From contig JAKEIC010000194.1 of NCBI GenBank assembly GCA_022614695.1, forward strand, positions 1 through 42,226: a stretch of 42,226 nt of DNA. The letters are read 5' to 3'. Position 1 is the stretch's first letter; the number at the start of each line of letters is the position of its first letter. The stretch is from Planctomycetales bacterium (GTDB lineage: Bacteria; Planctomycetota; JAKEIC01). Of this stretch, positions 21,949-30,008 are shown one piece after another. Below the pieces are notes generated by a model, which did no database searches, was not told where the DNA came from, and saw only the letters and a program-made list of their open reading frames with translations. The position numbers and the translations under genes were made by a program.

Positions 21949-23472
21949 ATGACGATGGGGGCCGAGTGCCGCGAGGCGTGCGGGCTCTTCGGGATCGCGG
22001 GGCACCCCGACGCGGCGCTGCTCACCTATTACGGGCTCTACGCGCTCCAGCACCGGGGCCAGGAGAGCGCGGGGATCGCCTCCACCGGCGGGCAGGGGAT
22101 CGTGCACCACCGCGGCATGGGGCTCGTGGCGGACGTCTTCACGGCCGAGATCCTCGAGCGGCTCGTGAACCGGGTCGCGATCGGCCACGTGCGCTACTCC
22201 ACGACCGGATCGCCGGTGGCCGTGAACGCGCAGCCGATCGTCGTCAACCACGCGGGGGGGCCGATCGCCGTGGCCCACAACGGGAACCTCGTGAACGGGG
22301 CGGAGCTCCGGCAAGAGCTGGAGGCCCGCGGGTCGCTCTTCCAGACCACGACCGACTCGGAGGTGTTCCTCCACCTCGTGGCGCGACCGGAGCCGGGCGC
22401 GTCCGCGCCGGCCCCTGCCGCCGACCCCGCCGGACAGCCCGCCGTAAGCCTCGTCGAACGGCTGGACCAGGCGCTTCGCCGCGCGCGGGGCGCCTTCTCC
22501 CTCCTCTTCCTCACGCCGCGCGGGATGATCGCGGTCCGGGACCCCTGGGGGTTCCGACCCCTCGCGATCGGCCGGCTGGGCGACGCGACCGTCGTCGCGA
22601 GCGAGACGGCGGCCCTGGATCTCGTCGAGGCGGAGTACGTCCGCGACGTCGAGCCGGGCGAGATCGTCTCCGTCTCCCCGGACGGGAAGCTCTCGAGCCG
22701 CCGCTTCGCCGGGCCCGCGGAGCCGCGGCCCGCGCCCTGCCTCTTCGAGTACGTCTACTTCGCGCGGCCCGACTCGCGGGTCTTCGGGCGCAATGTCCAC
22801 GAGATCCGCAAGAACCTGGGTCGTAGGCTCGCGAGGGAACACCCCGCAACGGCCGACGTGGTGGTTCCCGTCCCCGACTCGGGGAACTCGGCCGCCCTCG
22901 GGTTCAGCCTCGAGTCCGGGATCCCGCTCGAGCAGGGGTTCGTGCGAAACCACTACGTCGGCCGCACGTTCATCGAGCCGGAGGCCGGGGCCCGCCTGTC
23001 CGAGGTCGAGGTGAAGCTGAACGCGGTCGCCGACGCCGTGCGCGGAAAGCGCCTCGTCGTCGTGGACGACTCGATCGTCCGCGGCACGACCGCCCGCTCC
23101 CGCGTCGCGCAACTCCGCCGCGCCGGGGCGCGCGAGATCCACCTCCGGATCTCCTGCCCTCCGCACCGGTTCGGGTGCCATTACGGGATAGACTTCCCCG
23201 ACCCGCGGGAACTCATCGCCAACGAAAGGAGCCTCCCCGAGATCGCGGCGTTCCTCGGCGTGGAGAGCCTCGGCTACCTCTCCGTCGAGGGGCTCCGGGA
23301 GGCCGCGGGCGTGGGACCGGACTCGTCCTGCACCGCTTGCTGGACCGGCGACTACCGCGTCCCGGTCCCCGGTCCGCTCGACAAGGGCGTCCTCGAGGGG
23401 GGGAGCGCGCTCCGGGGCGCCGCCGTGCCGAGACGCTCGGCCCCCCCGCGACCGAAGAGGGTCGCGCCGTGA
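21949..23472 (+). CDS. purF: Amidophosphoribosyltransferase
   Basis: PurF transfers glutamine amide nitrogen to PRPP, the first committed step of purine synthesis. Cys11 in REACGLFGIAG should become the N-terminal nucleophile after removal of a ten-residue propeptide, as in the Bacillus-type enzyme. The glutaminase domain continues with YYGLYALQHRGQESAGI. The phosphoribosyltransferase part has VVVPVPDSGNSAALGFS, the PRPP loop KRLVVVDDSIVRGTT and the four cysteines expected for the [4Fe-4S] cluster: one in PAPCLFEYVY, one in RFGCHYGIDF and two in SCTACWTGDY. Length 507 is normal, with a short Arg/Pro tail. The TGA overlaps purM GTG (GTGA). ATG 21949 is used; ATG 21955 is an in-frame alternative. 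Confidence 0.97.
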   Translation: MTMGAECREACGLFGIAGHPDAALLTYYGLYALQHRGQESAGIASTGGQGIVHHRGMGLVADVFTAEILERLVNRVAIGHVRYSTTGSPVAVNAQPIVVNHAGGPIAVAHNGNLVNGAELRQELEARGSLFQTTTDSEVFLHLVARPEPGASAPAPAADPAGQPAVSLVERLDQALRRARGAFSLLFLTPRGMIAVRDPWGFRPLAIGRLGDATVVASETAALDLVEAEYVRDVEPGEIVSVSPDGKLSSRRFAGPAEPRPAPCLFEYVYFARPDSRVFGRNVHEIRKNLGRRLAREHPATADVVVPVPDSGNSAALGFSLESGIPLEQGFVRNHYVGRTFIEPEAGARLSEVEVKLNAVADAVRGKRLVVVDDSIVRGTTARSRVAQLRRAGAREIHLRISCPPHRFGCHYGIDFPDPRELIANERSLPEIAAFLGVESLGYLSVEGLREAAGVGPDSSCTACWTGDYRVPVPGPLDKGVLEGGSALRGAAVPRRSAPPRPKRVAP

Positions 23473-24542
23473 CCCGCGTCACCTACCGCGACGCCGGGGT
23501 GGACATCGAGAAGAGCGACCGCTTCAAGGAGCGGCTCTTCGACCTCGTGCGCCAGACCTACGGGCCGCAGGTGATCGAGAGGCGCTGGGGCTACGGCGGG
23601 ACGTTCGCCCTGGACGGCGACCTCGCCCTCTTCCGCCGCAGCCTCAAGGACCCGGTCCTGGTCGCGTGCACGGATAACGTGGGGACGAAGGTCCTGCTCG
23701 CGCAGCAGCTCAAGGTCTACCACACGGTCGGCGTGGACCTGGTCGCGATGAGCGTCAACGACCTGATCGTGAACGGGGCCGAGCCGCTCTTCTTCCTCGA
23801 CTACATCGGGACGGGCAAGCTCGACGAGGAGCGGGATCTCCGGATCGTCCAGGGGATCGTGGACGGCTGCCGGCAGGCGGGGTGCGCGCTGCTAGGAGGC
23901 GAGACGGCCGAGGCGCCGGACCTGTTCCCGCCCGACCGCTTCGACCTCGCGGGGTTCGCGATCGGCATCGCCGACCGCTCGAAGCTCCTCGACGGGACCG
24001 CGGTGGAGATCGGGGACGTCCTGGTCGGCGTCGGCTCGTCCGGGGTCCACAGCAACGGATTCACGCTCGTGAGACGGACACTGGCGGCCGCCGGCCTCGA
24101 TCTCCACCGGACCTACGACGCGCTCGGTCCCGCCCCCCTCGGCGACGTCCTCCTCACCCCGACCCGGATCTACGCGAAGGCCGTCCGCCGCGCCCTCGGG
24201 GCCTACAAGGTGAAGAGGATGGTCCGCGCGATGGCCCACATCACCGGCTCGGGGATCGCGGGGAACCTGCCCCGGAACCTCCCCGCCGGGGTGAAGGCGG
24301 TCGTCCGCCGCGACTCCTGGCCGGTCCCTCCGGTCTTCCCGTTCCTGCAGGAGCAGGGCGGGATCCCGGACGAGGAGATGTGGAACGTCTTCAACATGGG
24401 GCTCGGGTTCATCCTGGTGGTCCACCCGCAGTGCGGGGACGCGGTGATCCGCCGGCTCGAGCGCTCGGGCGAGGACGCCTGGGTCGTGGGCGAGATAGTG
24501 GCCGGGACGCCCGGCGCCGAGGCCACCGTGGAGCTCGCCTAG
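23469..24542 (+). CDS. purM: Phosphoribosylformylglycinamidine cyclo-ligase (AIR synthase)
   Basis: PurM closes the imidazole ring of AIR from FGAM using ATP, in the same pathway as purF. Characteristic segments are YRDAGVDIEKSDRFKERL at the N-terminus, VACTDNVGTKVLLAQQL, GVDLVAMSVNDLIVNGAEPL, FFLDYIGTGKL, GGETAEAPDLF, VGVGSSGVHSNGFTLVRR, AHITGSGIAGNLPRNLP and MWNVFNMGLGFILVV. Length 357 is normal. The GTG start lies in a four-base GTGA overlap with purF, so translation is almost certainly coupled. Long open frames on the opposite strand here are GC artefacts. The PHP-kinase gene begins nine bases downstream with TTG. Confidence 0.97.
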   Translation: MTRVTYRDAGVDIEKSDRFKERLFDLVRQTYGPQVIERRWGYGGTFALDGDLALFRRSLKDPVLVACTDNVGTKVLLAQQLKVYHTVGVDLVAMSVNDLIVNGAEPLFFLDYIGTGKLDEERDLRIVQGIVDGCRQAGCALLGGETAEAPDLFPPDRFDLAGFAIGIADRSKLLDGTAVEIGDVLVGVGSSGVHSNGFTLVRRTLAAAGLDLHRTYDALGPAPLGDVLLTPTRIYAKAVRRALGAYKVKRMVRAMAHITGSGIAGNLPRNLPAGVKAVVRRDSWPVPPVFPFLQEQGGIPDEEMWNVFNMGLGFILVVHPQCGDAVIRRLERSGEDAWVVGEIVAGTPGAEATVELA

Positions 24543-24551
24543 GACGCCGAG

Positions 24552-25844
24552 TTGGGCGAGCCCGTCGCCGATCTCCACCTCCACTCGACCTTCTCCGACG
24601 GCTCGGAGGCGCCGGCCGCGGCCGTCGCGGCCGCCGCGGCCTCCGGCGCGACCGCCGTCGCGCTCGCGGACCACGGGACGGGCGCCGGGATCGGGGAGGC
24701 GTTCAGGGCCGCGCTCGCGGCCGGCGTCGTCCTGGTCCCCGCGGTCGAGGTCGCGGTCGCAGACCGCGAGGGCCTCGCGCACGTGCTCGCCTACGGGTGC
24801 GACTCGCCCCCGGAGGGCGCGCGCGCCCCCGCGGACGAGGCGGCCGGGTGTCCGCTTGGGGACGGGGCCGTCCGGACGGCGCCGCGCCTCTCCCTCCCGG
24901 CCGCCGCCGAGGCGATCCGCCGGGAGGGGGGGGTCCCCGTCCTCGCCCACCCCGCGCACGGGATCGCGCCCGGGAGGCTCGCGGCGCGCCTCGCCGCCGC
25001 CTCGGAGGGGGGGGCTCTCGGCGTCGAGGCCTGGCACCCGGCGCACGACGCCGCGACGGCAGACCGGATCGCTCGCGCCGCCGCGCGGTTCGGTCTCCTC
25101 GCGACGGGAGGCTCGGACCGGCACGGGCCCGGCCGGGTCCACGGCCCCGGTCCCCCCGCTATGGGCGCCGCGCCCGCCGCGGCCGCCCCGTCCGTACGGG
25201 CCCTCCTCTCCCGGCTGCTGGCCGGTCCCCTGCTCGTGGCCGTGGGCGGCCCGGTCGGCTCCGGGAAAAGCACGGCCGCCCGCCGGCTCGTCTCGCTCCT
25301 CTCCGCCGACCATCTCTCCTCCGATGCGTTGCGCGAGGAGATGTTCCCCCGCGCCGAGGTCGGGCCGGAGGCGAAGTACGCCTCGCGGTCGAGCGACGCG
25401 GTGTTCCGCGTGCTGTTCCTCCGTACGGAGGAGACCCTGCGCCGGGGCCGGGCCGTCGTCCTCGACGCGACGCTTCGCCACGCCGAGGGGCACCGGGTCC
25501 TCGCGGGGATCGCGAACCGGACGGGCGCGCGGCTGGCCCTCCTGGACTGCGCGTGCGAGGAAGCGGCCCTGCGCGCGCGCCTCACGAACCGAGTCCCCGG
25601 CGCCGACCACGCCTCCGAGGCGGGACCGGAGATCCTGGACCTCATGCGGGCCCGGGCGGCCGAGGCTCCCGCGGACTACGGTCCCTTCTCGGCGACCCCC
25701 GAGGCCCGCGCCCGGGCCGACGCGCTGCTTCGCTGCGACTCGACCCCCGGGATCGCTCCGGACGTCCGCGTACGGGTCTCGGGCCCGCTCTCCCCGCTCG
25801 CCGTTCTCCTCGGAACGGCCCTCGGGGCCGGGGAGTCGCCCTGA
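24552..25844 (+). CDS. Fusion of a PHP phosphoesterase and a P-loop kinase-like domain
   Basis: A 430-residue two-domain protein. Residues 1-210 are a compact PHP domain: DLHLHSTFSDGS, ADHGTG (one usual Asp replaced by Gly), VPAVEVAV, HVLAYG, VLAHPAHG, VEAWHPAH and TGGSDRHG. These would bind a metal cluster for phosphoester hydrolysis, as in TrpH/RNase AM; the helical insertion usual there is much shortened. Residues 228-400 are a P-loop kinase of the AAA_33 type: GGPVGSGKST (Lys239), SSDALREEMF, RGRAVVLDATLRHAEG and a lid Arg region. The combination resembles nucleic-acid end-processing logic (phosphatase plus kinase), but that is inference. It starts at TTG 24552, nine bases after purM, so it is probably co-transcribed with purine genes. 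No frameshift separates the halves. Confidence 0.8.
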   Translation: MGEPVADLHLHSTFSDGSEAPAAAVAAAAASGATAVALADHGTGAGIGEAFRAALAAGVVLVPAVEVAVADREGLAHVLAYGCDSPPEGARAPADEAAGCPLGDGAVRTAPRLSLPAAAEAIRREGGVPVLAHPAHGIAPGRLAARLAAASEGGALGVEAWHPAHDAATADRIARAAARFGLLATGGSDRHGPGRVHGPGPPAMGAAPAAAAPSVRALLSRLLAGPLLVAVGGPVGSGKSTAARRLVSLLSADHLSSDALREEMFPRAEVGPEAKYASRSSDAVFRVLFLRTEETLRRGRAVVLDATLRHAEGHRVLAGIANRTGARLALLDCACEEAALRARLTNRVPGADHASEAGPEILDLMRARAAEAPADYGPFSATPEARARADALLRCDSTPGIAPDVRVRVSGPLSPLAVLLGTALGAGESP

Positions 25845-25854
25845 CGATTCGTGA

Positions 25855-25956
25855 ACCGCGGAGACGCCGAGTACGCAGAGAGTCGAGATGCGAGGTCCTT
25901 CTAGGCCCGAGGTCTCCCGCCCCATCGAGCCTCTGCGGCCTCCGCGTCTCTGCGGT
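25855..25956. repeat. Palindromic repeat element, copy B
   Basis: Left arm 25855-25880 and right arm 25931-25956 pair over 26 positions with four mismatches; they read ACCGCGGAGACGCCGAG, then TACGCAGAG, against CTCTGCGGCC, then TCCGCGTCTCTGCGGT. The loop contains GAGGTCCTTCTA and CCGAGGTCTC, matching the loop of copy A at 6300-6471. It lies between the convergent PHP-kinase and PH-like genes and could also terminate transcription from both sides. Confidence 0.8.
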
Positions 25957-25968
25957 GAATCCTCGGAA

Positions 25969-26325
25969 TCAGTCCCCCGCCTCGTCTTCCCGCGGGCGGG
26001 CCTCCTTCTCGCGGTCCTTCGCCGCCCCCGACTCGCGTCGCTCGACGCACGCGAGGAGGAACCCCGTCGCCGTCGCCGCGGCGGAGGCGGACTGCAGCTC
26101 GAACCGCAGCGACCCTCCCGGGAGCGCGATGCGGAGCCTCGGCCCCGACCGCGCGACCCAACCGAGGTCCGACGCGTCGAAGGAGGTCTCGGACCCGTTC
26201 TCGGGGACCCAGAGGATCCGGACGGAGGTGAGGACGAGGATCCCCTCGCCCACGCGCTCGAGCCGCGCGCGGAAGAACGAGAGGAGCCTCTCACCGGGCT
26301 TGAGGAGTTTCTCGACGTCGTCCAC
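25969..26325 (-). CDS. Small PH/GRAM-like domain protein
   Basis: A 118-residue protein whose body fits a bacterial pleckstrin-homology or GRAM-type beta barrel: LKPGERLLSFFRARLE, GILVLTSVRILWVPENG, SFDASDLGWVA, LRIALPGGSLRFELQS and a closing helix ATATGFLLACVERR. The tail is charged (KDREKEARPREDEAGD). It may bind lipid or another protein; no catalytic residue is expected. Start is GTG 26325; the frame is open far upstream, but that part is antisense to the HIT gene. TACTCT lies 14 bases before the GTG on the minus strand. The stop is next to repeat copy B. Fold assignment is a pattern judgement. Confidence 0.6.
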   Translation of the reverse strand: MDDVEKLLKPGERLLSFFRARLERVGEGILVLTSVRILWVPENGSETSFDASDLGWVARSGPRLRIALPGGSLRFELQSASAAATATGFLLACVERRESGAAKDREKEARPREDEAGD

Positions 26326-26413
26326 GGCGGCGGGGCGAAAGAGTATCCCGGTCGCGCTCCCGATTCCACGCGGCGGTCCCGGGAGCCCGTGGACGTCCGG
26401 GACGTTCGCGGGG

Positions 26414-26419
26414 TAGGCT
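26414..26419 (+). promoter_or_regulatory. -10-like element of the HIT gene
   Basis: TAGGCT, eight bases, GTG 26428. No Shine-Dalgarno precedes the start. The gap to the divergent PH-like gene is 102 bases. Confidence 0.4.
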
Positions 26420-26427
26420 CTCGACGG

Positions 26428-27000
26428 GTGGCCAAGCGGAAGGCGAGTCGCGGATCCGTGCGCCCCGGGAGACCGCGTCGAGCGGGCCCCCCCGCTCCGG
26501 GCGCCCTCCTCTGGGCCCCCTGGCGAATCGGCTACGTGCAGGGACTGGGCCCGGCGGGAGTCTCGCGCTGCCCCTTCTGTCCTCTGGCCGAGCCAGGGGA
26601 CGAGGCGGGGCGCTTCGTCCTCGCCCGGGGCCGGACGGCGTTCGTGGTCCTCAACATCTACCCCTACACGATCGGGCACGTCCTGGTGGTCCCGAACCGG
26701 CACCTCGCCCGCACCTCGGACCTCTCGCCCGAGGAGCGGGCGGAAGCCCTCGACCTGGCGATCCGGGTGGAGGAGGCCCTGCGAGCCGAGTACGGTGCCG
26801 AGGGCTTCAACATCGGGATGAACGTGGGCCGGGCCGGCGGGGCAGCGGTGGCGGACCACCTCCACCTCCACGTCGTGCCGCGCTACACGGGCGACTCGAA
26901 CTTCGTGCCCGTGGTGGGCGGGACGCGCGTGATGCCCGAGGCGATCGAGGACACGTACCGGCGACTGCGGCCGCGGCTCGACGGGACGGGCCGCCCTTGA
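26428..27000 (+). CDS. HIT-family hydrolase/AP4A phosphorylase-like protein
   Basis: A 190-residue histidine-triad nucleotide-binding protein. The active-site triad is in VADHLHLHVVPRY. Upstream signatures are LLWAPWRIGYVQG, typical of the AP4A-phosphorylase-like branch, CPFCPLAEPGDEAGRFVLAR with a CxxC-like pair, and NIYPYTIGHVLVVPNRHLA. It should cleave or phosphorolyse a dinucleoside polyphosphate or a nucleoside phosphoramidate in the cytoplasm; the exact substrate is not predictable. The N-terminal 25 residues are basic and poorly conserved. GTG 26428 is chosen by its spacing from TAGGCT. The TGA overlaps the next start (TTGA), giving coupling to the TPR gene. Confidence 0.9.
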   Translation: MAKRKASRGSVRPGRPRRAGPPAPGALLWAPWRIGYVQGLGPAGVSRCPFCPLAEPGDEAGRFVLARGRTAFVVLNIYPYTIGHVLVVPNRHLARTSDLSPEERAEALDLAIRVEEALRAEYGAEGFNIGMNVGRAGGAAVADHLHLHVVPRYTGDSNFVPVVGGTRVMPEAIEDTYRRLRPRLDGTGRP

Positions 27001-27896
27001 GGGGGCTCGAAGTCGCCGGGACGGCCCTCGCGGCCGCCGCGGTCGGGGCGGGCGCGGCGCTCCTCGCCGGACGCGCGGCCCCCGAGCCGTCCCCGCCCGT
27101 CGCGGCTCCGCCCTCCCTTCCGGCGCGGCTCGCGGAGATCGAGGGGCGGCTCGCCGCCCTCGAGCGGGGACGGGCTTCGCCGGCCGAGGCCCCGGGCCCG
27201 GCGCCGCCCGCGGTCGCGCCCGCGGACCGGGGGGACGCGTCTCCGGAGCCGACTCCCGGCGCTTCCGCGGCGAGACGGGACGCCGCGCCCGCTCCACCGG
27301 CGGAGTCCATCGCCAAGACCGTCGAGGGCCTCCGGCGGCGGGTCCTCGCCCTCGAGGACGGGGCCCCCGAGGACCTGTCGCGCCTCGACGCCGACGCCCT
27401 CGCCGAGCGCGCCCGCGAGGCGGGCGAGGCGCGGCAGAAGTCCCGGGCCCTCCGCCTCTGGCGCGAGCTGCTCGCCCGGGATCCCCGCCACCGGGAGGCG
27501 GGCGAGGCCCACTTCACGATCGGCCTCACGACGGACGACGCCGATGAGGCGCTCTCCCACATCCGGGCGGTGATCGAGCGACACCCCGACCACGGTTGGC
27601 ACCGGTTCATGCGCTACTACCTGGGGACGGCGCACGAGATGAAGAAGGACTCGGCCGCCGCGTACGAGGCCTACGAGGCGTCCCTCGGCGAGGTGGGCGA
27701 CAACCCCTACTTCAACGTCTGGGCCCGCCACCGCATGGCGACGATCGCCGAGGAGGGACGGCGGGACCCGGCCACGGCCGAGCGGCTCCGCCGCGAGATC
27801 CTCGAGAGGTGGGGCGCCTCCGACTGGCCGACGGTGGCCTCCGCCCTCAAGGAGACGCGAGCGAAGCTGGGGATTGCCGAGCCCGCAGGGAAGTGA
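26997..27896 (+). CDS. Anchored coiled-coil/TPR protein
   Basis: A 299-residue protein that starts at TTG in a TTGA overlap with the HIT gene. The N-terminal hydrophobic Ala-rich segment (about 6-26) is a likely anchor. A coiled-coil stretch (LPARLAEIEGRLAALERG) follows, then an Ala/Pro-rich linker and a second coiled coil (AKTVEGLRRRVLALEDG). The C-terminal 160 residues have tetratricopeptide-type helical pairs: KSRALRLWRELLARDPRHRE, AHFTIGL, DEALSHIRAVIERHPDHG and YYLGTAHEMKKDSAAAYEAY. Such proteins are scaffolds; no partner can be named. It ends seven bases before the stop of the convergent beta-propeller lipoprotein gene. Confidence 0.75.
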   Translation: MRGLEVAGTALAAAAVGAGAALLAGRAAPEPSPPVAAPPSLPARLAEIEGRLAALERGRASPAEAPGPAPPAVAPADRGDASPEPTPGASAARRDAAPAPPAESIAKTVEGLRRRVLALEDGAPEDLSRLDADALAERAREAGEARQKSRALRLWRELLARDPRHREAGEAHFTIGLTTDDADEALSHIRAVIERHPDHGWHRFMRYYLGTAHEMKKDSAAAYEAYEASLGEVGDNPYFNVWARHRMATIAEEGRRDPATAERLRREILERWGASDWPTVASALKETRAKLGIAEPAGK

Positions 27897-27903
27897 GCCG
27901 CGA

Positions 27904-29751
27904 CTACCGGAGCACCACCCGCACCGGCGTCCCGCCGAGGTCCGCCACGGGGATCCCGGAGACCTCGTTGTCGGTCACGCCGTAGACGTCCTCCTCCATG
28001 AAGACGCTCCGGACCCAGCTGTTCACGGACCACGACTCCCAGCTCCCCGTCCAGGAGTTCCAGTACTGGATCGTCCCGCCGAGCGTCATCGCCCCGAGCG
28101 GGCGGATGCCCGCCGCCTCGCTCACCTCGAAGACCTCGATCCGGTCCACGCCGTTCTCGCGCACCGGGATCGAGAGCCAGTTCCGCGCGGGGTACCACTG
28201 GAACGCCTTGGGGTTCGAGACGGCCTCGCTGGTGGCGGAGTTCCCGCCCACGTCCCGGAAGGCGATCCGGGTGGGCGCCGCGAGGTTCGAGACGTCGAAG
28301 AGGGAGATCTGCACGCCCGAGGGGAAGCCGTTCACCGACCTCTGCCCGACCGCGAGGAGCTGCCCGGGCCCGATGGGGGCGAGGAACGTCGAGATCCCGT
28401 CGTAGGAGAACTGCCCGACGATCCGGGGCGCCTCGGGGACCGAGAGGTCGAGGGTGAAGAGCGGGTCCCACGAGCGGACGGCCGTGATGATGAAGCCGTG
28501 GTCGCCGTCGTAGCGGGCGGCGAAGAGGGTCTCGCCCGGCTCGATGTTCGAGATCGAGCCGACGACCTCGAGCCGGGCGTTCTCGATCCGCATCACGTAG
28601 AAGCTCGTGAAGGGGCTCCAGCTCGAGTCGCGGTCGCGGACCGCCAGGCGCAGGTGGCCCCGGTGCTCGTTGAAGCTGTACGAGTCGAGCGGCTGGCCGG
28701 CGACCGTGCCGGTGCCCACGTAGAACGGCCCGTCCCGCGTGAACTCGAACTTGTGGATCCGGGTCGTCGTGACCCAGGTCCACCAGTTGCTCCCGGCAGT
28801 CCACGTCGTGCTCGAGAGGTAGAGCGAGCCGGTCGAGACGTACTCCTCGGTGGACGAGTCGGCGAGGGCGATCGCCCGGGCCGAGTCGAGGTCGGCGACA
28901 TCGAGGGAGACGATCGTCGAGAGCGAGAGGTCGTTCGTCCCCCGCGAGTAGGTGGCGGGCCGCAGCACGTCCGTCGCCTCGAGGATCTCCCGCCCCGCGT
29001 CCTCGGGAGCCGCGCGCAGGTTCGGCAGGAACTCGGCGGCCTTCCCCTCGGGGGTCGTGGCCTGGAAGGGCCACCACGTCGAGGCGTAGGCCGGGTTCCG
29101 GAGGACGAGGTGCAGGGTCCTCCCGATCATCCGGGAGCCCACCGCGGTCCCGTCGAGGAACCGCGTCGCGATCCGGGAGGCGTTCCCGGGATCCGAGACG
29201 TCGAACACCGTCACGCACGCGAGCGGGAGGCCGCTCGCCGTCGAGGTGGTCGAGAGGACAACGGCGCGGCCCCCATGGGCCTCCTGGAGGAGGAAGAGCG
29301 AGTCCCCGAGCCCCGGGACGGAGAACGACGCGATCTCGGCCATGCCGGCGAGCGGGCGGGCATCCACGATCCGGAGGCTCCCCCCGCGCACGATAAAGAG
29401 ATACCGGCCGTCGTTCTTGACGACGTCGGACTCGTCCACCCCCAGCTCCTGGACCGTCGTGGTGGAGGAGGTCGGGGCGGCCGGACCGGAGGCGGACGTG
29501 GGGCTCGTCGGACCCGTGCTGCCAGGCGAGCTCGGCGAGGTCGGCCCGGGGTACGCCCAAGTGTTGGTCGTCGGGAACTGGGCGAGGAAGTCCCCGAGCT
29601 CGGTGTCGGACTCGTACCGGACGAGGTCCGCCCCGGGGACCAGGGACGCATCCACGACCTCGGTCTGGACCGTCAGGCTGTACTTCCGGGGACCCCGGTC
29701 GCAGCCCGATGCCAGCCCGAGAACGAGCCCGGTGATCGCCAGGGTCCTCAT
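27904..29751 (-). CDS. Large secreted beta-propeller lipoprotein (COG4880-like)
   Basis: A 615-residue lipoprotein with lipobox LASGC (Cys17). A Ser/Thr/Pro/Gly-rich linker leads to the sequence TVQELGVDESDVVKNDGRYLFIV, the characteristic entry to a family of secreted proteins with a propeller distantly related to WD40. Repeating segments LEVVGSISNIEPGETLFAAR, PRIVGQFSYDGISTFLAPI and HGFIITAVRSWDPLFTLDLS support a propeller. The function of the family is unclear. ATG 29751 is preferred over an in-frame ATG at 29769 because AAGGAGG lies five bases before it. The upstream region holds four GTTAC-type iterons, the best candidate for regulation. It is convergent with the TPR gene and divergent from the TatD-like gene. 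Confidence 0.82.
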   Translation of the reverse strand: MRTLAITGLVLGLASGCDRGPRKYSLTVQTEVVDASLVPGADLVRYESDTELGDFLAQFPTTNTWAYPGPTSPSSPGSTGPTSPTSASGPAAPTSSTTTVQELGVDESDVVKNDGRYLFIVRGGSLRIVDARPLAGMAEIASFSVPGLGDSLFLLQEAHGGRAVVLSTTSTASGLPLACVTVFDVSDPGNASRIATRFLDGTAVGSRMIGRTLHLVLRNPAYASTWWPFQATTPEGKAAEFLPNLRAAPEDAGREILEATDVLRPATYSRGTNDLSLSTIVSLDVADLDSARAIALADSSTEEYVSTGSLYLSSTTWTAGSNWWTWVTTTRIHKFEFTRDGPFYVGTGTVAGQPLDSYSFNEHRGHLRLAVRDRDSSWSPFTSFYVMRIENARLEVVGSISNIEPGETLFAARYDGDHGFIITAVRSWDPLFTLDLSVPEAPRIVGQFSYDGISTFLAPIGPGQLLAVGQRSVNGFPSGVQISLFDVSNLAAPTRIAFRDVGGNSATSEAVSNPKAFQWYPARNWLSIPVRENGVDRIEVFEVSEAAGIRPLGAMTLGGTIQYWNSWTGSWESWSVNSWVRSVFMEEDVYGVTDNEVSGIPVADLGGTPVRVVLR

Positions 29752-29771
29752 GGTTGCCTCCTTGCGCACCT

Positions 29772-29810
29772 GTTACCTCTGTTTCCCCTCGTTACCTCTC
29801 GGTTACGCTC
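29772..29810 (-). promoter_or_regulatory. Four helically spaced GTTACCTCT-like iterons
   Basis: Plus-strand copies GTTACCTCT (29772), GTTTCCCCT (29781), GTTACCTCT (29791) and GTTACGCTC (29802), spaced 9, 10 and 11 bases apart, close to one helical turn. They lie 20-60 bases upstream of the minus-strand lipoprotein gene and about 200 bases upstream of the TatD-like gene. They look like binding sites for a cooperative regulator. The rest of 29752-30008 has the dyad TCCGTG-TC-CACGGA (29886-29899) and no gene. Confidence 0.55.
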
Positions 29811-29946
29811 CAGGTAGCGTTTTCGCGTTCGCTGGGGGTGGAAAGCAACGTCCATGCCGTCGGCACGAGCGTGTGGGCAGTTGAGTCCGTGTCCACGGAT
29901 TGTTCACCGGATCGCCTCGGGAGTGGGCCTTGGCGAGAGGCCGCGC

Positions 29947-29952
29947 TACGAT
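29947..29952 (+). promoter_or_regulatory. -10-like element of the TatD-like gene
   Basis: TACGAT; the start would be near 29959 with a roughly 50-base leader ending in GGAG motifs before ATG 30009. No clear -35. Confidence 0.35.
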
Positions 29953-30008
29953 CGGAGGGGAACCAGTCGGGAACGGGGCTTGCGCCCGCGTCCCCCGGAG
30001 GGCCGGAG

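Noticed and set aside
23892-26435. An 847-codon frame antisense to purM and the PHP-kinase gene
   Set aside because: Its translation is Arg/Gly/Pro-rich without domain motifs, while the plus strand carries clear PurM and PHP/P-loop signatures. Only the separate PH-like gene at 25969-26325 was kept on the minus strand here, in a different frame.
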